Assembly: GCF_003460605.1 (NCBI RefSeq)
Contig: NZ_QTVN01000018.1
Location: 17,508-81,507 of the forward strand
Source of the DNA: Ruminococcus sp. AF31-8BH
GTDB lineage: Bacteria > Bacillota > Clostridia > Lachnospirales > Lachnospiraceae
Direction: 5' to 3'
DNA length: 64,000 bases
The first letter of the stretch is position 1; each line of letters begins with the position of its first letter. Shown piece by piece: positions 25,467-33,994 of this stretch. The translations under genes and the position numbers were made by a program. The notes under the pieces are model-generated. The model had not been told where the DNA came from. It made no database searches and was given only the letters and a program-made list of their open reading frames with translations.

Positions 25467-26303
25467 ATGTTTAATTTAGGAGAGGCGATCCTTGCACTTT
25501 TGGAAATCGTGTTTGGATTTTGGAATAACCAGGTCAGCCTCGTATTTGAACTTTTAGGACAGTCCCCTACCGGGTTCAAAGGAGGCGGGCCCTGGGGGAT
25601 CATTGAAGGGATTGAACCCCTTTTTGTTGGGATAGGCTCTGCCCTGGTAGTCCTTTTTTTCGTCATTGGGTTTTGTGCAGAGTCGGTAGATATCCGGGAA
25701 GAAATCCGGTTTGAAGCAATCCTCCGTATGTTTATCCGGGTTGCCATTGCACAGTGGCTGGTATCTTATAACATTACCATTATGAAAGCCCTGTTTACTT
25801 CCTGTGGAAACCTGGTGGGGCATTTGGGGCAAAACCAGAGTGTGGAGTTATCCATTGACCCGGCGCAGGCAGAAGTGATCAAAGATTTGGGATTTGGAAC
25901 CAGTATCGTGTTCCTGATACTTGCTGTTTTCCTGTCTTTAATCGTTATTATCTGTGGTTTCTTCCTGCTGTACAATGTTTATTTCCGCTTTTTGAAAATT
26001 ATGGTAATTGTACCTTTTGGGGCGATTGCCAGCAGTACCCTGGCTGGAAACCGGGGGCTTAGCAATACCTTTGTAGCCTATATGAAATATTTTATCAGTG
26101 TCGTTTTTGAGGCAGTCACAATGGCGCTGGCAATTCTTTTGTGTAACCAGTTTATTTCCTCCGGACTTCCGACCTTTACCGGAGATTATGAGGACTGGGC
26201 CAAAACCCTGATTTATTTGGGGGAAATGACCTTTACGGTTGCGCTGACGGTAGGCACTGTAAAAGGAGCGCAGAACCTGACTTCCAGGGCACTGGGATTG
26301 TAG
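25467..26303 (+). CDS. VirB6/TrbL-like membrane protein
   Basis: A 278-residue polytopic protein with at least six hydrophobic segments (for example SALVVLFFVIGFCAESV, IVFLILAVFLSLIVIICGFF, VFEAVTMALAILLC). The order after the Maff2-type pilin and before PrgI and VirB4 matches the channel component of Gram-positive type IV secretion systems. I chose the ATG over the GTG three bases earlier. Either is possible. Confidence 0.8.
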   Translation: MFNLGEAILALLEIVFGFWNNQVSLVFELLGQSPTGFKGGGPWGIIEGIEPLFVGIGSALVVLFFVIGFCAESVDIREEIRFEAILRMFIRVAIAQWLVSYNITIMKALFTSCGNLVGHLGQNQSVELSIDPAQAEVIKDLGFGTSIVFLILAVFLSLIVIICGFFLLYNVYFRFLKIMVIVPFGAIASSTLAGNRGLSNTFVAYMKYFISVVFEAVTMALAILLCNQFISSGLPTFTGDYEDWAKTLIYLGEMTFTVALTVGTVKGAQNLTSRALGL

Positions 26304-26315
26304 GAGGAAAGGATT

Positions 26316-27260
26316 GTGCAGGAAAAAGGGATACAGATGACACTATTTGAATATTTTCAGGACGCAGAATGCTTCAGCCTTAAAGAAGCAGTGGCTTGTG
26401 TAGAACAGGTAAAAGAGGTAAAAGAACCCAGTATCCGGGCAAGAATTTATGAGGGAATAGAAAAGGGGCTTTTTTCCAGGATAGCCAAAGGAGTCTATAC
26501 GGTTACCAAAGAACAGGACGGAGAAGAGGTAACTTGTATGCTGGTTCAGGGAAATGGCAGGGATTTGAGCTTTTTAAAAGATAACAGTATAGATGCCATT
26601 ATTACAGACCATGCTTATGACCTGAAAAAAAGCCTGAAAGGGGGAAACCGGGATTTTGCCGCCTATGAATGTTTTCAATATACGCAGGAAGACTTTGATG
26701 AAAAATACCGGGTGTTGAAAAAAGGGTGTTTTCTGGTAGAGTTCATGCCGGAAGAAAATGGGGAAAATTATGAATACCTCTATCAGATGAAAAAAATGGC
26801 GAAAGAAGCAGGACTTGAATATTATGCAAAAGTCGCCTGGAAAAAAGGAAATTTCGTTGCCAATACGGGAAGAAAATCTAAAAATACGGAAGAGATTGCA
26901 TTTTTTACGAAAGGAAAAGCCAGGAATTTACGCCCAGATGCGAAAAAGGATAAGGCGGAGCCAGGAATATCCCACTATATGTCAGGCGCCAGGGGAATGC
27001 TTCCAACGGTCTTTGACATTGAACCGCCAGGGAAAAACTCCCGTATTCATCAGGCAGAAAAACCAGTGCAACTTTTGCAGCAGATCCTTGGATTTGTAAC
27101 AGAAGAAAAGGAGTGGGTACTGGATCAGTTTGCAGGTTCGTTTTCCCTGGGGGAAGCAGCACTTTTAAATGAACGGAATGCAATCTGCATTGAAATTAAT
27201 GAAGAATATTTTGAAAAGGGAAAAGAAAGGCTTCTGTCTGCAAAGAGCAGGAGCCGGTAA
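26316..27260 (+). CDS. N6/N4 DNA methyltransferase-like protein with altered motifs
   Basis: A 314-residue protein, GTG start after AGGAGG. An N-terminal winged helix (residues about 20-65, IYEGIEKGLFSRIAKGVYTV) precedes a beta-class methyltransferase fold. HQAEKPVQLLQQIL corresponds to the HxTxKP motif and DQFAGSFSLGEAAL to motif I (DPFxGSGT). Catalytic motif IV reads DHAY instead of DPPY. Related ICE proteins, as I recall, carry DHPW there. It may be a divergent active enzyme or a DNA-binding remnant. It sits inside the secretion operon. Confidence 0.7.
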   Translation: MQEKGIQMTLFEYFQDAECFSLKEAVACVEQVKEVKEPSIRARIYEGIEKGLFSRIAKGVYTVTKEQDGEEVTCMLVQGNGRDLSFLKDNSIDAIITDHAYDLKKSLKGGNRDFAAYECFQYTQEDFDEKYRVLKKGCFLVEFMPEENGENYEYLYQMKKMAKEAGLEYYAKVAWKKGNFVANTGRKSKNTEEIAFFTKGKARNLRPDAKKDKAEPGISHYMSGARGMLPTVFDIEPPGKNSRIHQAEKPVQLLQQILGFVTEEKEWVLDQFAGSFSLGEAALLNERNAICIEINEEYFEKGKERLLSAKSRSR

Positions 27261-27277
27261 GAAGGGAGGATATGTAA

Positions 27278-28090
27278 ATGGAACAGGAAGAAAAACTCAG
27301 CCTGGATTTTGGCAATGGGGAGATCTATGAGGTCTGGCTGGAAGTTGCAACTTATCCGGCTGATAAAAACATCAAAGTTTGTGTGTTTACGGAAAAAGAG
27401 GAAGAGATATGGAAACTTTTTGAATTGACCACAGATATGGGAATTCCGCTGGAAAAGAACCAGACCTTTTTGCTCCCAGGCTATGATCTGGAGCAGATCG
27501 TAGAATTTATCAAAAAAAACGGGCTTGGACAGTTAAAAGAAGAAATTTGCTGTTCTGGTTGTATGGAATATCCACTGTTTGAATTTCAGGAAGAAACTTT
27601 AAAGAAATTGGACCCGGAGGGATATGCAGCCTATGAGCAGGCATACCAGGAACGGGGAGAAGTAAAAAATCCAGAATTTCAAAAGGAAATCAAAACAGCA
27701 GATTTTCAATGGGCGTATGAAACCGAAGAACTGGCATTGCGGGTAGATTATTACGCAATGAACCAGAACCTTTATGTGGAACTGTATAGTAAGGAAGATG
27801 GGGCGTGGGAACCGTTTTCAGATTTGACCGTAAACCTTCCCGGATATTGCCTGGAACCTGGAACTGCCTGTATCAGCGGTGATTTTAGTAAGGAAAATAT
27901 CCAATTTATTCAGGAGCATGGACTGGGAACTTTGCTTCCCTGGAAGGCACAATCCGGTATGGGGCAGTACGCGGTGGTGAAATTTCATCTGGAGGAGCTG
28001 CGTAAGTTTGACCAGGCTGGGGTTGCCGCCTTTTGCAATCAACATGGATTACAGAAAACCATGCAGGAAGAGCGAAGACAGAGCAGATAA
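27278..28090 (+). CDS. DUF4313-like protein with two repeats
   Basis: A 270-residue protein made of two similar halves. Each ends in a Leu-rich 'PGYDLEQIVEFIKKNGLG' or 'PGYCLEPGTACI ... FIQEHGLGTL' segment followed by FEFQEETLKKLDPEG or KFHLEELRKFDQAG. The pattern (LYVELYSKEDG, VNLPGYCLEP) fits the DUF4313 domain found in ICEs. It is cytoplasmic and its function is unknown. It lies between the methylase-like gene and the VirB3 analogue. Confidence 0.6.
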   Translation: MEQEEKLSLDFGNGEIYEVWLEVATYPADKNIKVCVFTEKEEEIWKLFELTTDMGIPLEKNQTFLLPGYDLEQIVEFIKKNGLGQLKEEICCSGCMEYPLFEFQEETLKKLDPEGYAAYEQAYQERGEVKNPEFQKEIKTADFQWAYETEELALRVDYYAMNQNLYVELYSKEDGAWEPFSDLTVNLPGYCLEPGTACISGDFSKENIQFIQEHGLGTLLPWKAQSGMGQYAVVKFHLEELRKFDQAGVAAFCNQHGLQKTMQEERRQSR

Positions 28091-28113
28091 AAAACAGATA
28101 CAGGAGGTTATGT

Positions 28114-28614
28114 ATGGAGATTGAATTAAGTGAGGACCTACAGCATTATAAAGAATCCCTGGTTCTAGGACTTACAGCAAAACAGTTTTTGTTTTCGGCA
28201 TTGGCATTGGGCGTAGGAACTGGGATTGTCCTGCTTTTGTATGAAAAAATCGGGATTACTTTGAGCTGTTATGTGGCAACCCCTTTTGTTGTACCTCTGG
28301 CACTGACTGGGTTTTATAACTATCATGGGCTGACATTCTGGCAGTTTGCAGGGAAGATGATTTATTTTTCCTTTTTTAACCGCCCTTTGGTGTATGGCTC
28401 TACGGAATCGGTGCAGGAACTGAAACAGATTTATATGGAAACCCGTCAGGAAGAAGAACGGGAAGTACAGCAAAGGAAAAAGGAACAGAAAAAAGAGAAG
28501 AAAGGTGGTGATGTCAACGTGGTGAAAAAGAAGGCAATCCGTATGGGAATTGTAACGGTAGTGATGATTGTACTTGGTGCGGCAGCAGCGGTGTGGTATA
28601 AGATGTACCGTTGA
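28114..28614 (+). CDS. PrgI/VirB3-like membrane protein
   Basis: A 166-residue protein with CAGGAGG before the ATG. Two close membrane helices (residues about 25-45 and 48-68), then WQFAGKMIYFSFFNRPLVYG, match the PrgI family, the VirB3 analogue of Gram-positive T4SS. Unlike short PrgI proteins it has a Lys/Glu-rich linker and a third membrane helix at the C-terminus (about 145-162). It lies upstream of the VirB4 ATPase, as in other systems. Confidence 0.8.
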   Translation: MEIELSEDLQHYKESLVLGLTAKQFLFSALALGVGTGIVLLLYEKIGITLSCYVATPFVVPLALTGFYNYHGLTFWQFAGKMIYFSFFNRPLVYGSTESVQELKQIYMETRQEEEREVQQRKKEQKKEKKGGDVNVVKKKAIRMGIVTVVMIVLGAAAAVWYKMYR

Positions 28615-28630
28615 CCAGAATATTCAATCA

Positions 28631-28724
28631 AGGCGTGAAATAGCGCCTGCTCTCCATTTCAGGAGAGGGATACACAGACATGTAGCGGCAGATGGAAGCT
28701 GCTGTGTTTGTGGTCCCATCTGCC
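28631..28724 (+). promoter_or_regulatory. Structured leader of the VirB4 gene
   Basis: Three hairpins in a row lie within the 130-base leader: AGGCG/CGCCT (28631, 28644), CTCTCC/GGAGAG (28650, 28662) and GGCAGATGG/CCATCTGCC (28687, 28716). No T run follows, so it is probably not a terminator. It could be an RNA processing or translational control element. Confidence 0.4.
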
Positions 28725-28744
28725 TGAAAGGAGGAAATTAGAGA

Positions 28745-31111
28745 TTGTCAATTTTTTCAGATAAGTTTGACCAGTTAAAAAAAGCAGATAAAGCAGTAAA
28801 ATCCCCGAAATATCTTCAGGAAGTCATGGGGATTGGGAGAATTGCAGAAAATGGCATTTTTGAAGTAGGGAAGGGGATATATTCCAGGACATACCGTTTT
28901 TTGGATATTAACTATGTAACCGCAGGTGCAGAAGAACAGATGCGGATTTTAAAGCAGTATTGTAAGACGGTAAATGCCATTGATATATATTTTCTTATTA
29001 CCATTTTTAATCGGAATAAAAATATGCAGGATTTCCGGGAGCATGTACTTTTCCAGGAAAAAGGAGATGGTTTTAACTGGCTGCGTGGAAGTTATAATCA
29101 GATTATTGAAAAGCGCATTGTAGATGGAAGGCAGGGGATTGAGCAGGAAAAACTGCTGACTGTATGTGTAGAACGGAAATCCTACGAACAGGCAAAAGCA
29201 TTTTTTGCCACTTTTGAAGCTACCTTAAAACAGAACTTTGGAGAACTTGGTTCCTGCATTGAAGAATTAAATGCAGAAGAGCGGCTGCGGGTACTTTTCA
29301 ATTTTTACCGTATAGGGGAAGAAGAACAATTCTCCTTTGATTTCAGACAGGCGTTAAAAAAGGGCGGTGATCCTAAAAATGATATTTCACCAGGGTATAT
29401 GCAGTTTTACCCAGGTTATTTTGAAACGGAACGGAAAAAATGCAGGGCATTATTCATTAAAAAATATCCGTCTTCTTTATCGGATACCTTTTTAAATGAG
29501 ATTACCAGTCTTCCGGTTCATAGCATCACTACAATCTGCATTGTACCAGTACCAAAAGAACTGGCAAATAAGGTTCTTCAGAAGAAATATCTGGGCATTG
29601 AAAATGATATTTTAAAGCAGCAGAGAGTCCGTAATAAAAATAACGACTTTTCCAGTGACATTTCTCATATCAAGAAAGTCCAGAAGGAGAAGATTGTAAA
29701 TCTTATGGACGACGTGCGGGAAAATGACCAGAACCTGTTTTATACAGGGGTTAATTTCTTGATCATGGCAGAGGACAAGAAGGAGTTAGACAGTGTAACC
29801 GAAACCATTAAAAATATCGGCAATGGACGCATGTGCCAGATTGAAACCCACTATTATCAGCAGAGGGAAGCTATGAATACCATACTTCCAGTGGGAAACC
29901 GGCAGATCAGCACAATGCGGACCATGCTCACCAGGGATATTGCAGCCCTTCTTCCCTTTAATGTACAGGAATTAAACGAAAAGTCCGGCGTCTGCTATGG
30001 CATTAACCAGGTTTCTCATAACCTTTGCATTGGAAACCGGAAAAAACTGGCAAATGGAAATGGAATGGTATTCGGTGTCCCCGGCTCCGGAAAATCCTAT
30101 TTCAGTAAGTCGGAAATGCTGCAGGTGTTCTTAGGAACAGATGATGATATTATCTGTATCGATCCGACACTGGAATATTTTGATATTGCAGAAGCCCTGG
30201 GAAACCAGGCGGCAATCATTAACCTGTCTACCTATACAAAGAATTACATCAATCCTTTGGAGATGGATGTCTGGGCGCTGGATTTAAACGATTCCCAGGG
30301 ATATATCCGAGATAAAGGGGAATTTATGCTGGGGCTGTGTGAACAATGTTACGGGGATAATCTAAACAGCCGCCATAAATCCATTATAGACCGTTGTGTA
30401 CGAAAGCTGTATATCGACATTGCAAAGGCAAGGGAAAAGCATATCCCTACCATGTCAGAATTTTATGAGTTATTGTTGGAGCAGCCAGAAGAAGAGGCAA
30501 AGGACATTGCTTTATCGTTGGAGCTGTTTGTAAATGGCTCTTTAAATATTTTCAATAACCATACCAATGTGAATGTACAGGCAAGGTTCATTGTCTATGG
30601 TACCAGGGACCTGGGGAAAGAGCTGGGAGCCATTTCCACTCTGGTCATGCTGGAAAATATCAGTGCCAGGATTGCAGAAAACGCAAAGAAAGGAAGGGCA
30701 ACCTGGCTTTATATAGATGAGTTCCATACGGTTCTTGACCGGGAGTATAGTGCGAAATTTTTGTTCAGCCTCTGGAAAAAAGTGAGGAAGCAAGGGGGAC
30801 TATGCACAGGAATCACCCAAAATTTGGTTGATATGCTGCAGAACTATACAGCCATGACCATGCTGGGGAACAGTGAGTTTATTGCCCTGTTAAAGCAGTC
30901 CAATGTAGACAGTCAGGAATTATCCACTGCAGCAGGAATTCCAGAAGCACAATTAAAATATGTAGATAATTCTCCTTCCGGTACGGGGATCATTAAGTAT
31001 GGAAATACCTGTATTCCATTTGATAACCGTATGGAAAAAGAAGCCAATCCGCTGTATGCGCTTTTCAATACCAACCTTCACGAAAAGGCGTTGCAGACAA
31101 AGCAGGAGTAA
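28745..31111 (+). CDS. VirB4-type conjugative ATPase
   Basis: A 788-residue protein, TTG start after AAAGGAGG. Walker A GVPGSGKSYFSK is at about residues 444-455, IICIDPTLEYFDIAEALG follows, and Walker B ATWLYIDEFHTVL is near 660. The N-terminal 400 residues are the VirB4 assembly domain. It powers substrate transfer and channel assembly at the membrane. This is the last core T4SS gene before a terminator. Confidence 0.9.
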   Translation: MSIFSDKFDQLKKADKAVKSPKYLQEVMGIGRIAENGIFEVGKGIYSRTYRFLDINYVTAGAEEQMRILKQYCKTVNAIDIYFLITIFNRNKNMQDFREHVLFQEKGDGFNWLRGSYNQIIEKRIVDGRQGIEQEKLLTVCVERKSYEQAKAFFATFEATLKQNFGELGSCIEELNAEERLRVLFNFYRIGEEEQFSFDFRQALKKGGDPKNDISPGYMQFYPGYFETERKKCRALFIKKYPSSLSDTFLNEITSLPVHSITTICIVPVPKELANKVLQKKYLGIENDILKQQRVRNKNNDFSSDISHIKKVQKEKIVNLMDDVRENDQNLFYTGVNFLIMAEDKKELDSVTETIKNIGNGRMCQIETHYYQQREAMNTILPVGNRQISTMRTMLTRDIAALLPFNVQELNEKSGVCYGINQVSHNLCIGNRKKLANGNGMVFGVPGSGKSYFSKSEMLQVFLGTDDDIICIDPTLEYFDIAEALGNQAAIINLSTYTKNYINPLEMDVWALDLNDSQGYIRDKGEFMLGLCEQCYGDNLNSRHKSIIDRCVRKLYIDIAKAREKHIPTMSEFYELLLEQPEEEAKDIALSLELFVNGSLNIFNNHTNVNVQARFIVYGTRDLGKELGAISTLVMLENISARIAENAKKGRATWLYIDEFHTVLDREYSAKFLFSLWKKVRKQGGLCTGITQNLVDMLQNYTAMTMLGNSEFIALLKQSNVDSQELSTAAGIPEAQLKYVDNSPSGTGIIKYGNTCIPFDNRMEKEANPLYALFNTNLHEKALQTKQE

Positions 31112-31224
31112 TGTAATCTGAAAGGAACTTTTTCTTTTATCTGTAAAGGAAAAGGTATGACAGACGAGAAAAAATTAGGCAACAGCAAAAATTATAAGTC
31201 GGTAAAGTAGAAAAAGGATAGGAC

Positions 31225-31260
31225 AAAAAGAGTGCAGTTCTTTTATCAGGCACTCTTTTT
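31225..31260 (+). terminator. Terminator after VirB4 gene
   Basis: Perfect arms AAAAAGAGTGC and GCACTCTTTTT, 14-base loop, T run. Confidence 0.85.
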
Positions 31261-31284
31261 GTATATCATGGGAAAGGTGGCAGA

Positions 31285-31407
31285 ATGGCTGAAACATATC
31301 AAATAGAAATGAATTTAGAACAGTTGGAAAGACTTTTAAAAAATCTGCCGGAGGGAATTATGCTGGAGATTTGTTTTGGAAAGGAAGAACATGGAGAAGA
31401 CACATAA
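31285..31407 (+). CDS. Tiny acidic protein upstream of RadC-like gene
   Basis: A 40-residue protein (MAETYQIEMNLEQLERLLKN ...) with ribosome site GGAAAGGTGG. It is one amphipathic helix plus an acidic tail and overlaps the start of the RadC-like gene by 17 bases, so the two are probably translationally coupled. The function is unknown. Confidence 0.5.
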   Translation: MAETYQIEMNLEQLERLLKNLPEGIMLEICFGKEEHGEDT

Positions 31408-31912
31408 AATAGATGTGGTAAGTATACGCCTGGTGGAAGAACCTCCTCTATACAGTAGTAAAGAATTAAAAAATCCCTGTGATGTGGCAGAACTCTTTCA
31501 GGATTTTTTAAAAGATTGTGACCGGGAAATGTTCTGTATTTTAAACCTTCGGACAAAAAACCAGGTTATTAATGTCAACGTAGTAGGTATGGGAACGTTA
31601 AATAGTGTACTGGTTCACCCAAGAGAAGTATTCAAATCTGCGATTTTATCCAATGCCAGCAGTATCATTTTGGCACATAACCACCCTTCCGGTGATCCAG
31701 AACCAAGCAGGCATGATATAGAAGTGACAAAGCGATTGGCAGAAGCCGGCAATCTTATGGGGATTGAGGTGTTGGATCATATCGTGGTGGCTGAGAACCG
31801 GTATTTTAGTTTCAGGGAAGAAAACATACTGCCAGAATACTTTCAAATGGAAGAAGTAGCAGCAGAGCAATCTCTTCCTTATGTAAAGAGTGAGAAAGAG
31901 AAGGTACATTAA
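31391..31912 (+). CDS. RadC-like JAB/MPN-domain protein
   Basis: A 173-residue protein with GGAAGG before the ATG. The JAMM metal motif is AHNHPSGDPEPSRHD (His-x-His and the distal Asp), preceded by the upstream part ILNLRTKNQVINVNVVGMGT. RadC-type proteins are very common on ICEs and phages. Their DNA-related role is unproven. It lies just before the toxin-antitoxin insertion. Confidence 0.85.
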   Translation: MEKTHKIDVVSIRLVEEPPLYSSKELKNPCDVAELFQDFLKDCDREMFCILNLRTKNQVINVNVVGMGTLNSVLVHPREVFKSAILSNASSIILAHNHPSGDPEPSRHDIEVTKRLAEAGNLMGIEVLDHIVVAENRYFSFREENILPEYFQMEEVAAEQSLPYVKSEKEKVH

Positions 31913-31933
31913 TTATTGCAACAGTGAAATACA

Positions 31934-31962
31934 TTGACTGGTTTTGACAGAACATGTATAAT
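31934..31962 (+). promoter_or_regulatory. Sigma-A promoter, distal copy, before TA cassette
   Basis: TTGACT and TATAAT separated by exactly 17 bp. It lies 119 bp upstream of the toxin start. Confidence 0.6.
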
Positions 31963-32029
31963 AAAATAAGAAACAGAAAATAAAAGTAGCTAAATAGACA
32001 AATATCGTCAAAGTGTAAACATAAAATTC

Positions 32030-32058
32030 TTGACGAACAGGTTGTATTATGCTATAAT
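32030..32058 (+). promoter_or_regulatory. Sigma-A promoter of RNase H-RnlA gene
   Basis: TTGACG, 17-bp spacer with an extended TATGC, then perfect TATAAT, 22 bp before the ATG. It gives the cassette its own transcription independent of the ICE operons. Confidence 0.75.
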
Positions 32059-32080
32059 CCCAAATCTTGAAGGAGTATAC

Positions 32081-33520
32081 ATGGCAAAGAAAAAAGTTTA
32101 TGCTGTAAAAAAGGGTAAGCAAACCGGTTTGTTTTATTCATGGAATGAGTGTAAAGAGTCGGTAAGTGGATATCCGGGAGCAGAGTATAAAGGTTTTGAA
32201 ACAGAAGAGGAAGCGAAAAACTATTTAGAGAATAGGATACAAGAAATTAAAAAAGTAGATATAGAAGAGAACACAACAAACCAGTTAGTTGTATATGTAG
32301 ATGGTAGTTTTGATGAGAAAATAGGAAAATATGCTTTTGGGTGTATTATTCTTACACCAAGAGGAGAAACTATTAGAGAATCAGGAAATGGAAATGAACC
32401 GGACTCTTTAGCAATTAGAAATGTTGCTGGTGAAATGCTTGGTGCTATGTATGCAGTACAATGGGCAATTAAGAATGGTTATCATAACTTAGAACTTCGT
32501 TATGATTATGAAGGAATTGAAAAGTGGGCTCAAGGAGAATGGAAGGCAAAGAATACACTTACTCAGAAATATGCAAATTTTATGAAGAGTAAATCAGATA
32601 TTCTAAAAATTTCTTATCAAAAGGTAAAAGCTCATTCTGGAGATCATTATAATGAAGAAGCAGATAAATTAGCCAAAGCTGCTTTAACAGAAGGTAATGG
32701 GATTCCTAAAGTTAAAAGAGGCGATTTTTGGTTTACAGTTGAGGGAATTTCAGATGAAGATTTGTCAACAGTTATAGCACTTGCTGTTGATGAAATTGGA
32801 AAAGACAATCTAATTATAGATGAAAAAAAGATTGCTCATGGAAAAGCAGTTTCTTTAAAATGTAACAAAAGTAAAGATAGAGTAGTTGTGACACATTATC
32901 AAAAGCATAATAAAGTAGTAATGCAAGGAAGACCAGAAGTGTTATTTTCTACTATTATTGGATATATTACTGAATTAATAGAAGTAGAAGAAATTCCTAA
33001 AATTTTTAATGACACATATAATCTTAACATAGATAAAGACGAGGTTCGCTCTGAATTTCAGTTTTATATGCCAAATGCTTATGATAAGCTACCGTCTAAG
33101 AAAATGGAAAGATCTCTTCATCAGGCTGTGTATAATTTAAAGGTCACAGATGATATGTTTGATGGAACATATTTGGCTCAGCCGGCAATTCGTGTTGTAG
33201 AAGCACAATTAAAAATAGCATTAATAGAATGTGGTATTATACCAAATGCGCAGTACATCAAAGAAAATCATTTTGATATGTTTGATAAAATAGGTGTAAA
33301 ATATAAGCTGAAACCAGAGAGATATGGAAATGCAAAGCCTGAGCAGGTAAAGTATATTGGAAATATTTATACGTTTTATAACAGCAATCGCCATCCAATA
33401 GAACATTGGGATGACCCTACAGCACCAATTGATACTACAAAGATGCTGGATATAAAAGGTGCTCATGATTTGATTAAAAGAGCATTGGCGATTATTGATG
33501 AATATTATGAAGTGATTTAG
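32081..33520 (+). CDS. RNase H1-RnlA fusion toxin
   Basis: A 479-residue protein. Residues 3-50 are a caulimovirus-VI/viroplasmin RNA-binding domain. Residues 68-202 are RNase H1 with the full catalytic set: Asp74 (YVDGSF), Glu118, Asp142 and His185/Asp195 (AHSGDHYNEEAD). Residues 215-479 resemble E. coli RnlA, the RNase LS toxin: MQGRPEVLFS, YMPNAYDKLP, then PEQVKYIGNIYTFYN and the HEPN R-x4-H motif RHPIEH (Arg437, His442). RnlA degrades mRNA in phage-infected cells, and E. coli RnlA is known to be stimulated by RNase HI. Codon use is more AT-rich than the ICE backbone, so this is recent cargo. Confidence 0.8.
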   Translation: MAKKKVYAVKKGKQTGLFYSWNECKESVSGYPGAEYKGFETEEEAKNYLENRIQEIKKVDIEENTTNQLVVYVDGSFDEKIGKYAFGCIILTPRGETIRESGNGNEPDSLAIRNVAGEMLGAMYAVQWAIKNGYHNLELRYDYEGIEKWAQGEWKAKNTLTQKYANFMKSKSDILKISYQKVKAHSGDHYNEEADKLAKAALTEGNGIPKVKRGDFWFTVEGISDEDLSTVIALAVDEIGKDNLIIDEKKIAHGKAVSLKCNKSKDRVVVTHYQKHNKVVMQGRPEVLFSTIIGYITELIEVEEIPKIFNDTYNLNIDKDEVRSEFQFYMPNAYDKLPSKKMERSLHQAVYNLKVTDDMFDGTYLAQPAIRVVEAQLKIALIECGIIPNAQYIKENHFDMFDKIGVKYKLKPERYGNAKPEQVKYIGNIYTFYNSNRHPIEHWDDPTAPIDTTKMLDIKGAHDLIKRALAIIDEYYEVI

Positions 33521-33545
33521 AAATTAGGAGAAAGGAGTAAGTTAG

Positions 33546-33911
33546 ATGAATAACTTTGATATGATTGTGATAAGTGAAGAAAAAGAAAATATTCTTGTGG
33601 TTATGAAGACTAGCGAGCCTCCTTTTGATTACCTTGCAGAGATTGAGGCTTCGCTAAGGGAAAAACACTATATCGGTGTAGTAATGATTGATGAATTGCT
33701 ACATAGTGGGAATACGGAAGAACGGTTTATTCAGGGATACTTTGATGGTGCCCGGTTTGACAGTGGGCAATTTGCCTTTGAGCTTGTTCCGAAAAAGAGC
33801 AAATTAAGGGAACCTGTTTGTTTTTACTTGCATCAAGACAGGGAAAGCCTTGAATATTCTATTTTAACGACCAGACAGCAGAAGCTGATTGAGCATGGCT
33901 GTATCATTTAA
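33546..33911 (+). CDS. RnlB-like antitoxin
   Basis: A 121-residue protein 25 bases after the toxin gene, ribosome site AAAGGAG. Like RnlB it is about 120 residues and has a short 'xxEIExxL' helix (LAEIEASLREKHYIGVVMID), then an RF-x-x-G-x-F-D-x-x-x-F turn (RFIQGYFDGARFDSGQF), and a C-terminal SILTTRQQKLIEHG helix. Its position directly after an RnlA-type toxin supports the role: binding and blocking the HEPN nuclease. Identity to known RnlB is low by eye. Confidence 0.65.
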   Translation: MNNFDMIVISEEKENILVVMKTSEPPFDYLAEIEASLREKHYIGVVMIDELLHSGNTEERFIQGYFDGARFDSGQFAFELVPKKSKLREPVCFYLHQDRESLEYSILTTRQQKLIEHGCII

Positions 33912-33936
33912 AAAGAAAATAAGAAGTAACACAAAG

Positions 33937-33969
33937 AGCATTATCGCTAAAAACGGTAGTGCTTTTTTT
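33937..33969 (+). terminator. Terminator after TA cassette
   Basis: Arms AGCATTATCG and CGGTAGTGCT (with G:U pairs), seven-base loop, seven T. It closes the toxin-antitoxin transcription unit. Confidence 0.75.
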
Positions 33970-33994
33970 GTGCATAAAAAGGAGGTATTGCTAC

